Assembly: GCA_965224815.1 (NCBI GenBank)
Contig: CBDDAF010000003.1
Span: 1,178,001 to 1,242,000, forward strand
Length of the DNA stretch: 64,000 bases
Reading direction: 5' to 3'
Origin: CAYPEL01 sp036479985
GTDB taxonomy: Bacteria; Pseudomonadota; Gammaproteobacteria; DSM-19610
This document shows, one piece after another, positions 34,481-42,526 of this stretch. Position 1 is the first letter of the stretch, and each line of letters starts with the position of its first letter. The notes beneath the pieces are model-generated. The model saw only the letters and a program-made list of their open reading frames with translations, was not told the DNA's origin and made no database searches. Both the position numbers and the translations under genes were made by a program.

Positions 34481-36043
34481 GTGAATAAAACAGAAATATT
34501 AACAAACGCTTTTACTGATCAACGGCCCGGCACATCCGGTTTACGTAAAAAAGTAAGCGTCTTTCAACAAAAGCATTATCTGGAAAATTTTGTCCAGTCT
34601 ATTTTTGACAGCCTTGATGGTTATCAAGGAAAAGCCCTGGTTGTTGGTGGCGATGGACGCTACTACAACGACACCGCCATACAGACAATAATCCGCATGG
34701 CAGCCGCTAATGGCTTCGGTCACCTTATTATCGGCCAAAAGGGTCTTCTCTCCACTCCTGCAGTTTCTCACTTAATAAGACAACGCGGTGCCTTTGGTGG
34801 AATCGTATTGTCAGCCAGCCATAATCCAGCCGGTCCGGAGGGTGATTTCGGTATTAAATACAACATTTCTAATGGTGGCCCCGCACCCGAAAACATCACT
34901 GAAAATATCTATCAGAATACTTGTTCAATCAAACGCTACTACACAATCGAAAGTCAGGACATTGATATCAATTCGCCTGGCACACACCAACTTGGCGAAA
35001 CACAAATCGAAGTAGTCAGCCCGGTCAATGATTATGCAGACCTGATGGAACACCTGTTTGATTTTGACCGCATACGTGCATTATTCAATTCCGGTTTGTT
35101 CCACATGCGCTTTGACGCCATGCACGCCGTGACCGGCCCCTATGCAGTGGAAATTCTCGAACACCGATTAGGCATCGCGACAGGCGATTTGATGAATGCA
35201 GTTCCCAAAGCAGATTTTGGCGGCGGTCATCCAGACCCTAACCTGGTTTATGCCAAAGAGTTGGTTGACTGTCTGTTCGGTAGGCACGCTCCAGATTTTG
35301 GCGCCGCATCAGACGGTGACGGCGACCGCAACATGATTCTGGGCCGCAAGTTTTTTGTCACACCGAGCGACAGTCTGGCAATACTGACTGCCAACGCACA
35401 CCTGACACCGGGTTATAAACAGGGTATCGCCGGTGTTGCGCGATCCATGCCAACCAGTCAGGCAGTCGACCGGGTTGCTGAACAACTGGGTGTCGAATGT
35501 TACGAAACACCGACCGGATGGAAATTTTTCGGTAATCTGCTCGATGCAAAAAAGATAACCTTGTGCGGCGAAGAAAGCTTTGGAACTGGGTCAGATCATA
35601 TACGCGAAAAAGATGGCCTCTGGGCGGTTCTGTTCTGGCTCAACCTGCTTGCCGTACGCAAAGAAACGGTGAGTGATATTGTCCAGTCACACTGGCGGCG
35701 TTATGGCCGCAATTATTATTCCCGGCATGATTACGAAAATGTCGACAGCGATAATGCGAATACTCTGATTGATGATTTGCAAAAACAACTAGGTAAATTA
35801 CCTGGAAAACGTTTCGGAAATTATGCTGTCGATTACAGTGATAACTTCAGCTACACCGATCCAATCGATGCATCAGTCAGCACTAACCAGGGCATACGCA
35901 TCGGTTTCAGTGATGGTTCACGCATCGTATACCGCCTGTCTGGAACAGGCACCCAGGGAGCAACACTGCGGATTTACCTGGAACGATATGAACCAAACCC
36001 TGAACACCAACTAGAGGATGCACAATTGGCACTGGTGACTTGA
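34481..36043 (+). CDS. pgm: Phosphoglucomutase, C-terminus frameshifted
   Basis: An alpha-phosphohexomutase interconverting glucose 1- and 6-phosphate, for glycogen and sugar-nucleotide synthesis. Motifs: DQRPGTSGLRKKV, catalytic serine loop VLSASHNPAGPEGDFG, metal loop SDGDGDRNM and the phosphate-binding RLSGTGTQGATLR. I favour GTG 34481, which aligns with the family start; the frame also opens at GTG 34433. The frame ends early at 36043. Reading one base over from about 36037 gives DLISIADEIAGIKHH and RDAPTVIT up to a TGA at 36112-36114, exactly the family's ending. Confidence 0.93.
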   Translation: MNKTEILTNAFTDQRPGTSGLRKKVSVFQQKHYLENFVQSIFDSLDGYQGKALVVGGDGRYYNDTAIQTIIRMAAANGFGHLIIGQKGLLSTPAVSHLIRQRGAFGGIVLSASHNPAGPEGDFGIKYNISNGGPAPENITENIYQNTCSIKRYYTIESQDIDINSPGTHQLGETQIEVVSPVNDYADLMEHLFDFDRIRALFNSGLFHMRFDAMHAVTGPYAVEILEHRLGIATGDLMNAVPKADFGGGHPDPNLVYAKELVDCLFGRHAPDFGAASDGDGDRNMILGRKFFVTPSDSLAILTANAHLTPGYKQGIAGVARSMPTSQAVDRVAEQLGVECYETPTGWKFFGNLLDAKKITLCGEESFGTGSDHIREKDGLWAVLFWLNLLAVRKETVSDIVQSHWRRYGRNYYSRHDYENVDSDNANTLIDDLQKQLGKLPGKRFGNYAVDYSDNFSYTDPIDASVSTNQGIRIGFSDGSRIVYRLSGTGTQGATLRIYLERYEPNPEHQLEDAQLALVT

Positions 36044-36115
36044 TCAGCATCGCGGATGAAATCGCCGGCATCAAACACCATACCCAACGGGATGCACCAA
36101 CCGTAATTACCTGAC

Positions 36116-37588
36116 ATGCCTGAAACTAATCTTAACTCAGATCAAGACGCGTTTATAAAACAACTGGAAGACGTTTTACCTACCGGCGGTTTGTTACGCG
36201 AAGCCGCCGAGTTACGACCTTATGAATGTGATGGCTTGTCTGCCTACCGACAAACACCCTGGCTCGTGGCGATGCCAGAAACCATTGGACAAATACAAAA
36301 TGTCGTCAAGCTATGTAAAGGTGCCAAGATTCCCGTCGTCGCACGCGGTTCCGGCACCGGTTTATCGGGTGGCGCATTACCACTGGATAACGGTGTATTA
36401 CTAAGCCTTGCGAAATTTACCCGCATACTGAACATTGACACCGAAAACCGCCTGGCAACCGTCGAACCCGGCGTACGCAATCTGGCGATATCGGAAACCG
36501 TCGCTGAATACAATTTATACTACGCGCCAGATCCCTCTTCGCAAATCGCCTGCTCGATCGGTGGCAATGTCGCCGAAAATGCCGGGGGTGTGCATTGTTT
36601 AAAATACGGTTTAACGGTACACAACATTGCGCAGTTAAAAATAATTACAATTGATGGCGAACTACTGACGATCGGCAACACCGCCTATGATTCACCCGGG
36701 TATGACTTGCTTGCCTTAATGACCGGATCAGAAGGTTTGCTCGGTATCATTGTTGAAATCACTGTCCGCTTATTACCCAAACCAGAAAGCACGCAAGTAC
36801 TACTGGCTGCATTTGATGATATCGGTCAAGCAGGCAACGCTGTCAGCACTATTATCAGTGCAGGCATCATTCCAGCCGGACTGGAAATGATGGATCGATT
36901 AGCCATTCGCGCAGCTGAAGATTTTGTACACGCCGGATATCCAGAATGCGCTGCAATTCTGTTATGTGAAGTTGATGGCAATAACCAGGATGTTTCTGCG
37001 CAGGCACAAAAGGTACGTGAAATATTACAATCTGCCGGTGCAGTAGAAATTCGCACCGCGCAGGATGAACAGGAACGATTGTTGTTCTGGAAAGGACGTA
37101 AGGCCGCCTTCCCGGCCGTCGGTCGTCTGGCACCCGATTACTATTGCATGGATGGCACGATACCACGCAAACATCTGGCCGAAGTATTAACCACCATCAG
37201 TCAATGGTCAGATGAATATAATCTACCTGTTGCCAATGTTTTTCACGCCGGTGATGGCAACCTGCACCCGTTGATACTTTATGATGCCAATCAACCCGGT
37301 GCATTGGAACGCACAGAAGAATTTGGTGGAAAAATTCTCGAACTCTGCATCAAGGTTGGCGGTACGATCACCGGTGAACACGGTGTCGGTGTAGAAAAGA
37401 TCAACCAGATGTGCGTGCAATTTAAGGCGGCAGAACTAAGTCAGTTTCACGCTGTTAAACAAGCTTTTGATCCTGACTCATTACTCAATCCCGGCAAGGC
37501 CGTACCAACCCTGGCGCGCTGCGCAGAATTCGGACAGATGCATGTTCATGGTGGTGAATTACCCTTCCCGGAACTGGAACGGTTTTGA
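36116..37588 (+). CDS. glcD: Glycolate oxidase, FAD-linked subunit GlcD
   Basis: A 490-residue FAD flavoprotein, the catalytic subunit of glycolate oxidase that turns glycolate into glyoxylate. The FAD_binding_4 domain contains PVVARGSGTGLSGGALPLD and ASCSIGG-like SQIACSIGGNVAENAGG. The C-terminal oxidase domain has NVFHAGDGNLHPLILYD and GGTITGEHGVGVEK. It is the first gene of glcDEF; its start is one base after the restored pgm stop, so it may be coupled to pgm. glcE overlaps its end. No glcC regulator is nearby. Confidence 0.96.
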   Translation: MPETNLNSDQDAFIKQLEDVLPTGGLLREAAELRPYECDGLSAYRQTPWLVAMPETIGQIQNVVKLCKGAKIPVVARGSGTGLSGGALPLDNGVLLSLAKFTRILNIDTENRLATVEPGVRNLAISETVAEYNLYYAPDPSSQIACSIGGNVAENAGGVHCLKYGLTVHNIAQLKIITIDGELLTIGNTAYDSPGYDLLALMTGSEGLLGIIVEITVRLLPKPESTQVLLAAFDDIGQAGNAVSTIISAGIIPAGLEMMDRLAIRAAEDFVHAGYPECAAILLCEVDGNNQDVSAQAQKVREILQSAGAVEIRTAQDEQERLLFWKGRKAAFPAVGRLAPDYYCMDGTIPRKHLAEVLTTISQWSDEYNLPVANVFHAGDGNLHPLILYDANQPGALERTEEFGGKILELCIKVGGTITGEHGVGVEKINQMCVQFKAAELSQFHAVKQAFDPDSLLNPGKAVPTLARCAEFGQMHVHGGELPFPELERF

Positions 37589-37590
37589 GT

Positions 37591-38655
37591 ATGCCTGAAA
37601 TCCAGGGTGATATTGGTCAGGAACTCTGTGAACAAATTGCCCTGGCGGGTGCGCAACAGAAAAAATTGCGCATTACTGGCGGTAATAGCAAATCAGGCTT
37701 TCGTCAGGATCATACGGGTGATCCGCTATCGGTACTTGAACATAGCGGTATTATTGAGTACGAACCGTCTGAACTGGTTATTACTGCTCGTGCCGGCACA
37801 GCTTTGAAAACAATTGAACATGCATTGAGCGAACAACATCAAATGTTGGCGTTTGAACCTCCGCATTTTTCAGACACCGCGACACTCGGCGGTACCATTG
37901 CCTGTGGCTTGTCAGGGCCACGCCGCCCGTATGCTGGTGCTGCCCGTGACTTTGTTCTTGGAGCTAATATTATAAACGGTAACGGTCAAGCCTTGAGCTT
38001 CGGCGGCCGGGTGATGAAAAATGTCGCCGGTTATGATTTATCACGCTTGATGGTCGGCGCGATGGGTACGCTAGGTGTGATCACCGAAGTGTCACTCAAA
38101 GTCTTGCCAATGCCGCAACAGGAAATCACTTTACAATTTGAATTAAATACCCAGGCTGCAATCAAACAATGCAGCACCTGGTCAGGAGAGACCTTGCCAG
38201 TAACGGCGACATGCATTCAAGGTGAAAAACTATTGATACGCCTGTCCGGCAGTGATGAAGCGATACAGTCAGCGCGGCAAAAAATGGGTGGTGAACTCTT
38301 CAGCGATGAGAATTTCTGGGACTCACTTCGAGAACAAACCCATCCCTATTTTAATTCAAAAGATAATCTCTGGCGCCTGAGTGTCGCACCGGCGACAGCA
38401 CCTTTAGCGATCGAAGGTGACTGGCTCATTGAATGGGGTGGTGGTCAACGCTGGTTGAAGACCGGGCTGGATGAAGAAACTGTTCGCAGTGTTACCAGAC
38501 AAGCAGGTGGACATACCACTTTATTTGATAAAATAACTGGACGAAGATATTTACAAAAACTCGATGATGCGCTTTTACTACTACAAAAACGCCTGAAACA
38601 ATCGCTCGACCCGGAAAACATTCTCAACCCAGGCGCCCTGTACCCGGAACTATAA
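37591..38655 (+). CDS. glcE: Glycolate oxidase, FAD-binding subunit GlcE
   Basis: The smaller FAD-binding subunit of glycolate oxidase, 354 residues from ATG 37591. A TTG at 37585 would overlap glcD by four bases and add two residues. Visible motifs are RITGGNSKSGF, FEPPHFSDTATLGGTIACGLSG and GGRVMKNVAGYDLSRLMVGAMGTLG. It lacks the second oxidase half of GlcD, as usual. glcF begins on the base after its stop codon, so translation is coupled through the three genes. Confidence 0.95.
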   Translation: MPEIQGDIGQELCEQIALAGAQQKKLRITGGNSKSGFRQDHTGDPLSVLEHSGIIEYEPSELVITARAGTALKTIEHALSEQHQMLAFEPPHFSDTATLGGTIACGLSGPRRPYAGAARDFVLGANIINGNGQALSFGGRVMKNVAGYDLSRLMVGAMGTLGVITEVSLKVLPMPQQEITLQFELNTQAAIKQCSTWSGETLPVTATCIQGEKLLIRLSGSDEAIQSARQKMGGELFSDENFWDSLREQTHPYFNSKDNLWRLSVAPATAPLAIEGDWLIEWGGGQRWLKTGLDEETVRSVTRQAGGHTTLFDKITGRRYLQKLDDALLLLQKRLKQSLDPENILNPGALYPEL

Positions 38656-39864
38656 ATGCAAACGCAGCTCAGCAGTGATTACAAAGAAAGTGCAGCGGGT
38701 AAGGAAGCCGACCGGGTCTTGCGCAGCTGTGTCCACTGCGGTTTTTGCAACGCAACCTGCCCGACCTATCAATTACTCGGCGATGAACTCGACGGGCCAC
38801 GCGGCCGGATTTACCAGATCAAACAAATTCTGGAAGGCCATACCGCCACAGCCAGCATACAACTGCATCTAGACCGCTGTTTAACCTGCCGCGCCTGCGA
38901 AACCACCTGCCCGTCAGGCGTCGAGTATCACAAGCTGCTGGACATCGGACGTGATCTGGTTGAACAACAAGTCAAACGGCCATGGCGACAACGGTTAATA
39001 CGTAAACTGTTATGCACTATCCTGCCCTACCGTAACCGCTTCATGCCATTGCTACGCGTCGGCCAGGTTTTTCGTTTCCTGTTACCCCGCCAACTGAAAC
39101 AACAATTTCCTGCGCGTCAAACGCAACCGCATTTACCCGATTCACAACACAACCGTTTTGTCATATTACTGGAAGGCTGTGTTCAACCTGGCCTGGCACC
39201 ACAAATCAATCACGCCACAAAACGTGTCTTAGACCGCCTGAGTATTCACACAGCCGTCGCCGAACAGGCGCAATGCTGTGGCGCCCTGCCCTTTCACCTG
39301 AACGAAGTTGAACAGGCTAAAACACTGGCCAGGAACAACATCGACAGCTGGTGGCCGCTGATTGAAAAAGGCGCTGAAGCTATTATCATCAATGCCAGTG
39401 GTTGCGCACCGATGGTCAAGGATTACGGACATCTACTGCAACAGGATACTGCTTATGCAGAACGTGCAACTAAAATCAGCAAACTGGCATCTGACCTGAG
39501 TGAATTTATGACCGGAGAAGACCTGTCCTCCTTATCACCCAAACATGCCCGCATTGCTTTCCATTCGCCTTGCACCCTACAACACGCCCAACGCCTGGAC
39601 GGCATAGTCGAAACACTACTTATAAAACTGGGGTTCGAATTAACAACGGTCAAAGACACACACCTGTGCTGCGGATCGGCCGGTACCTACTCAATTTTAC
39701 AACCAGAGCTATCAACCCAATTGAGAAGTAACAAGCTCAATAATTTACTGGATGATCAACCGGAGTTGATAGCCACTGCCAACATAGGCTGCCTGTTACA
39801 TATCCAGCAAGGAACAGAAAAGAAAGTAAAACACTGGATTGAACTACTAGACACAACTAACTAA
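38656..39864 (+). CDS. glcF: Glycolate oxidase, iron-sulfur subunit GlcF
   Basis: A 402-residue iron-sulfur subunit passing electrons from GlcDE to the membrane quinone pool. Two [4Fe-4S] motifs lie at the N-terminus: CVHCGFCNATCPTY and CLTCRACETTCPSG. Two CCG domains (QCCGALPFHL and LCCGSAGTYS) follow in the C-terminal half. Length matches E. coli GlcF. A REP element comes 29 bases after the stop and probably ends the operon. Confidence 0.96.
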   Translation: MQTQLSSDYKESAAGKEADRVLRSCVHCGFCNATCPTYQLLGDELDGPRGRIYQIKQILEGHTATASIQLHLDRCLTCRACETTCPSGVEYHKLLDIGRDLVEQQVKRPWRQRLIRKLLCTILPYRNRFMPLLRVGQVFRFLLPRQLKQQFPARQTQPHLPDSQHNRFVILLEGCVQPGLAPQINHATKRVLDRLSIHTAVAEQAQCCGALPFHLNEVEQAKTLARNNIDSWWPLIEKGAEAIIINASGCAPMVKDYGHLLQQDTAYAERATKISKLASDLSEFMTGEDLSSLSPKHARIAFHSPCTLQHAQRLDGIVETLLIKLGFELTTVKDTHLCCGSAGTYSILQPELSTQLRSNKLNNLLDDQPELIATANIGCLLHIQQGTEKKVKHWIELLDTTN

Positions 39865-39893
39865 GCCAGCCCCCAACCAGGCACAACAAACAC

Positions 39894-39956
39894 TGTAGGA
39901 GCGGCTTCAGCCGCGATAGGTTAACAGTGTCCATCGCGGCTGAAGCCGCTCCTACA
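39894..39956. repeat. REP inverted pair
   Basis: TGTAGGAGCGGCTTCAGCCG starts at 39894; the mate ends CCTACA at 39956. No clear MITE ends are visible. It separates glcF from the rhodanese gene. Confidence 0.92.
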
Positions 39957-40050
39957 GGTCTCACATATTTACCATAGTTTTCTAAGGACTCTTCCCGGAT
40001 ATTGGGCAAACCAGGCAATACAGGTACAATAGCCAATAAATCTACATCCA

Positions 40051-40875
40051 ATGGAAAACCCTGTGACTGACCCTTTACTACCCCTGGTTGTTGAACCCCA
40101 GGAACTCGCCGACAAACTGGAAGACAAACGTCTACTTATCCTGCATATCACCAAACCGGAAAAGTACGCCCAACACATTCCAGGCGCAGTTTTTCTGGCA
40201 GGATCACAATTTGTCAGAATCAATAAACCCATCATGGGACAGCTACCCGACGCATCTGAACTGAGCGCATTGTTCACAGCAATCGGCATGACACCCGACA
40301 CACACGTGGTAGCTTGCGATGACGAAGGCGGTGGTTGGGCCAGCCGGTTCTTATGGACACTGGATGTCGTGGGACATAAACATTTTTCACTGCTCAATGG
40401 TGGACTGGTTGCCTGGTTCAACGAAGGTTTTCCGGTCAGCTCCGAACCAGTGACACCCACCCCCGGAGATTACACTGTCACCGAAAAAACCTCGGCAGCA
40501 GTTGACACAGACTACATCCTGTCACGATTAAAGGCAGCTGATCTAGGTCTGCTAGACAGTCGCACACCGCTGGAATTTTCTGGAGAAAAAAAATTCGCCA
40601 CACAGGGCGGACATATTCCCGGCGCCGTCAATCTGAACTGGGTGGATACCATGGATCAAACACGCAATGCCCGCTTCAAACCAGAAACTGAATTACGGTC
40701 GATGCTGGATCAACTAGGATTAACGTCAGATAAAGAAATAATCTGCTACTGCCAGTCGCACCACCGTTCCTCACATGCCTACATCATGCTAAAAATGTTA
40801 GGCTATACTAGAATCAGTGGCTACCCCGGTGCCTGGTCGGAATGGGGTAACCGCAGTGACACACCCGTAGAGTAA
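40051..40875 (+). CDS. Two-domain rhodanese (sulfurtransferase, SseA-like)
   Basis: A 274-residue sulfurtransferase with tandem rhodanese domains. The N-terminal one is inactive: its loop reads CDDEGGGWASR. The C-terminal one has the active loop CYCQSHHRSSHAY, with Cys234 as likely sulfur carrier. Domain boundaries are marked by KYAQHIPGAVFLAG and QGGHIPGAVNLNW. Loop composition differs from both thiosulfate (CRKGVT) and mercaptopyruvate (CGSGVT) consensus, so the donor is uncertain. Confidence 0.92.
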   Translation: MENPVTDPLLPLVVEPQELADKLEDKRLLILHITKPEKYAQHIPGAVFLAGSQFVRINKPIMGQLPDASELSALFTAIGMTPDTHVVACDDEGGGWASRFLWTLDVVGHKHFSLLNGGLVAWFNEGFPVSSEPVTPTPGDYTVTEKTSAAVDTDYILSRLKAADLGLLDSRTPLEFSGEKKFATQGGHIPGAVNLNWVDTMDQTRNARFKPETELRSMLDQLGLTSDKEIICYCQSHHRSSHAYIMLKMLGYTRISGYPGAWSEWGNRSDTPVE

Positions 40876-40972
40876 GGCGTTTAGAATACCGCAAGGATGT
40901 TAACTGCATCACGATAATTGGCATGAGTTATACCGATACAAGATTTACCAGCTGATCACACAGGACATTATT

Positions 40973-41137
40973 ATGTTGAAATACCTGACACTGGCCATCA
41001 CATTATTCGCTCTGCAGGGTTGCCTCGGAACCATTATCGGCACTACTGCGGACGTTGCTATTGAAGTCGTTAAAGTACCCTTCAAAGTTACCGGCGCTGC
41101 AATTGATCTGATGACGGATGATGATGAAGATGACTAA
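40973..41137 (+). CDS. Small lipoprotein, 54 residues
   Basis: A short gene below usual length cut-offs. AGGAC lies about seven bases before ATG 40973. The product has a lipoprotein signal ending LFALQGC with Cys17, then a conserved-looking core GTIIGTTADVAIEVVKVPFK and an acidic end (DDDEDD). This matches a small gammaproteobacterial lipoprotein family usually annotated NF038104; the name is from memory. Function unknown. It stands alone between the rhodanese gene and a MITE. Confidence 0.85.
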   Translation: MLKYLTLAITLFALQGCLGTIIGTTADVAIEVVKVPFKVTGAAIDLMTDDDEDD

Positions 41138-41144
41138 ACATTAT

Positions 41145-41259
41145 GGGATCTCTGATTAATACGAACATCTTTTTATAGCAAACTATCTATATTCTGTAGG
41201 AGCGGCTTCAGCCGCGATGGTTTGTGCAGCACCCTATCGCGGCTAAAGCCGCTCCTACA
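41145..41259. mobile_element. REP inverted pair with left MITE end
   Basis: The left end GGGATCTCTGATTAAT (41145-41160) is followed by a REP pair at 41195-41259. One arm is of the TTCAGCC type and the other of the CTAAAGCC type, so the copy is a hybrid of two REP subtypes. It begins eight bases after the small lipoprotein stop codon. Confidence 0.82.
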
Positions 41260-41281
41260 ATCTATCACAAAGTTTTCAATC

Positions 41282-41941
41282 TTAACCCTCACCCTTCATC
41301 ACACGCTCCCCGTATTCGTCGGGTGTGATAGTTCCCCCAAGCTTCTCGGCAACACCCTTATCACGCTCAGGTAACACATCCTGTAGTGCATCTATACGCT
41401 TCCACTGCGGCGTTAACGGAGTTTCGAAATCAGTCTGAGGCGTGTATTTAGAAGATTGCACACGCTGATATTGATGAATGTAACGTGGGCAATTAACAAA
41501 CATCTCGGTAACCGTAACCCGCACCACCAGTTCCGCGCCATCAAACTCCTGAATTAACGAATCATTTTTATCAATACTGGCAGTTCCATGCACCCGCACG
41601 CGATGTGGCGTCTCGAAATCAATAAACAACATCCCAATTTTGTTATTCGCAGTAATATTCCCCATAGACAGAAACATACCATTGCCGTCATAACTGGGGA
41701 ATGCAAGCGTCTTATCATCCATCACCTTGACAAAACCAGGTGAGCCACCTTTATGAGAACAAGTAGGATAACCACGATGATCAATCGTCGTCAGAAAAAA
41801 CATATCGCGACTTTCAATAAAGGGTTTATGCTCATCGGCTATTTCCGGCAGTACAATGAATTCTTTCACCCTGTCGGCCAATTTTGTAGTATCAAATTCT
41901 TGCTGCAAGCGCCTGTGTTGTTCGCCGTATAGTTCGCTCAT
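41282..41941 (-). CDS. Pyridoxamine 5'-phosphate oxidase-like FMN protein
   Basis: A 219-residue PNPOx-like split-barrel protein. FMN-binding features are SRDMFFLTTIDHRGYPTCSH, SYDGNGMFLSMGNI and HRVRVHGTASI. The family includes flavin reductases and heme-degrading-like proteins; the substrate is unknown. The ATG is preceded by AGGAGG seven bases upstream. It lies downstream of the Fic and SRPBCC genes on the same strand, behind an AATCAAGGGGTCAGAG motif (41965-41980). Confidence 0.9.
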   Translation of the reverse strand: MSELYGEQHRRLQQEFDTTKLADRVKEFIVLPEIADEHKPFIESRDMFFLTTIDHRGYPTCSHKGGSPGFVKVMDDKTLAFPSYDGNGMFLSMGNITANNKIGMLFIDFETPHRVRVHGTASIDKNDSLIQEFDGAELVVRVTVTEMFVNCPRYIHQYQRVQSSKYTPQTDFETPLTPQWKRIDALQDVLPERDKGVAEKLGGTITPDEYGERVMKGEG

Positions 41942-42024
41942 ACTTCCTCCTAAAACATTTGCGAAATCAAGGGGTCAGAGTTGTTGAAACATTCGCCGGA
42001 GCGAACACTGATTCCTTGATTCAT

Positions 42025-42525
42025 TTATTTCTCGGCTAATTCCTTCAATGCCTTATTCATTGCATTTAACATAGGAGGAACACCTTTCTCCATCTGCCCT
42101 CTAAACATTGGTGTAACCAGCCCTTTAAATGTTTCTGTATGTGTTAATTTCGTTCCTGAGGGAATTTCTTCCAGTTGAAATATTTTGTCGTTTGTAAAAA
42201 TAAATCCAGCTAACATGTGAGCACGCCAATGAAAATAATTTGGTTCTTTAAGCGCTGTAATTACTGGATTATATTTCGGGCCATCCTTACCTATCTCTTT
42301 GCTCATCATCGTTATCGAAAGCTTTGAACCGACTGAAGCTTCGCCCTTTGAAGCATTAATAGTAGGACTCCATTCCTGCCAATCATTAATGTTTGTTATG
42401 ATCTCCCATACTTTAGAGGGTGGCGCTGATATTTCAATTTCTGTTTTAATTTCTTGCATTTCACTTCCTTTAATTTGCAGGTAGATGATGCCGATAAATA
42501 TTAACGCAAAAATTATTTTCTTCAT
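42025..42525 (-). CDS. SRPBCC (START-like) family protein
   Basis: A polyketide-cyclase/START-like lipid-pocket protein of 166 residues. The core begins KTEIEISAPPSKVWEIITN, followed by INDWQEWSPTI and LTHTETFKGLVTP. Two starts are possible. The ATG at 42525 gives a hydrophobic N-terminal anchor (IIFALIFIGIIYL) and lies one base after the Fic stop codon. The ATG at 42459 has a strong AAAGGAAG site and aligns with the usual family start. In either case it follows the Fic gene and may be co-transcribed. Ligand unknown. Confidence 0.85.
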   Translation of the reverse strand: MKKIIFALIFIGIIYLQIKGSEMQEIKTEIEISAPPSKVWEIITNINDWQEWSPTINASKGEASVGSKLSITMMSKEIGKDGPKYNPVITALKEPNYFHWRAHMLAGFIFTNDKIFQLEEIPSGTKLTHTETFKGLVTPMFRGQMEKGVPPMLNAMNKALKELAEK

Positions 42526-42526
42526 A

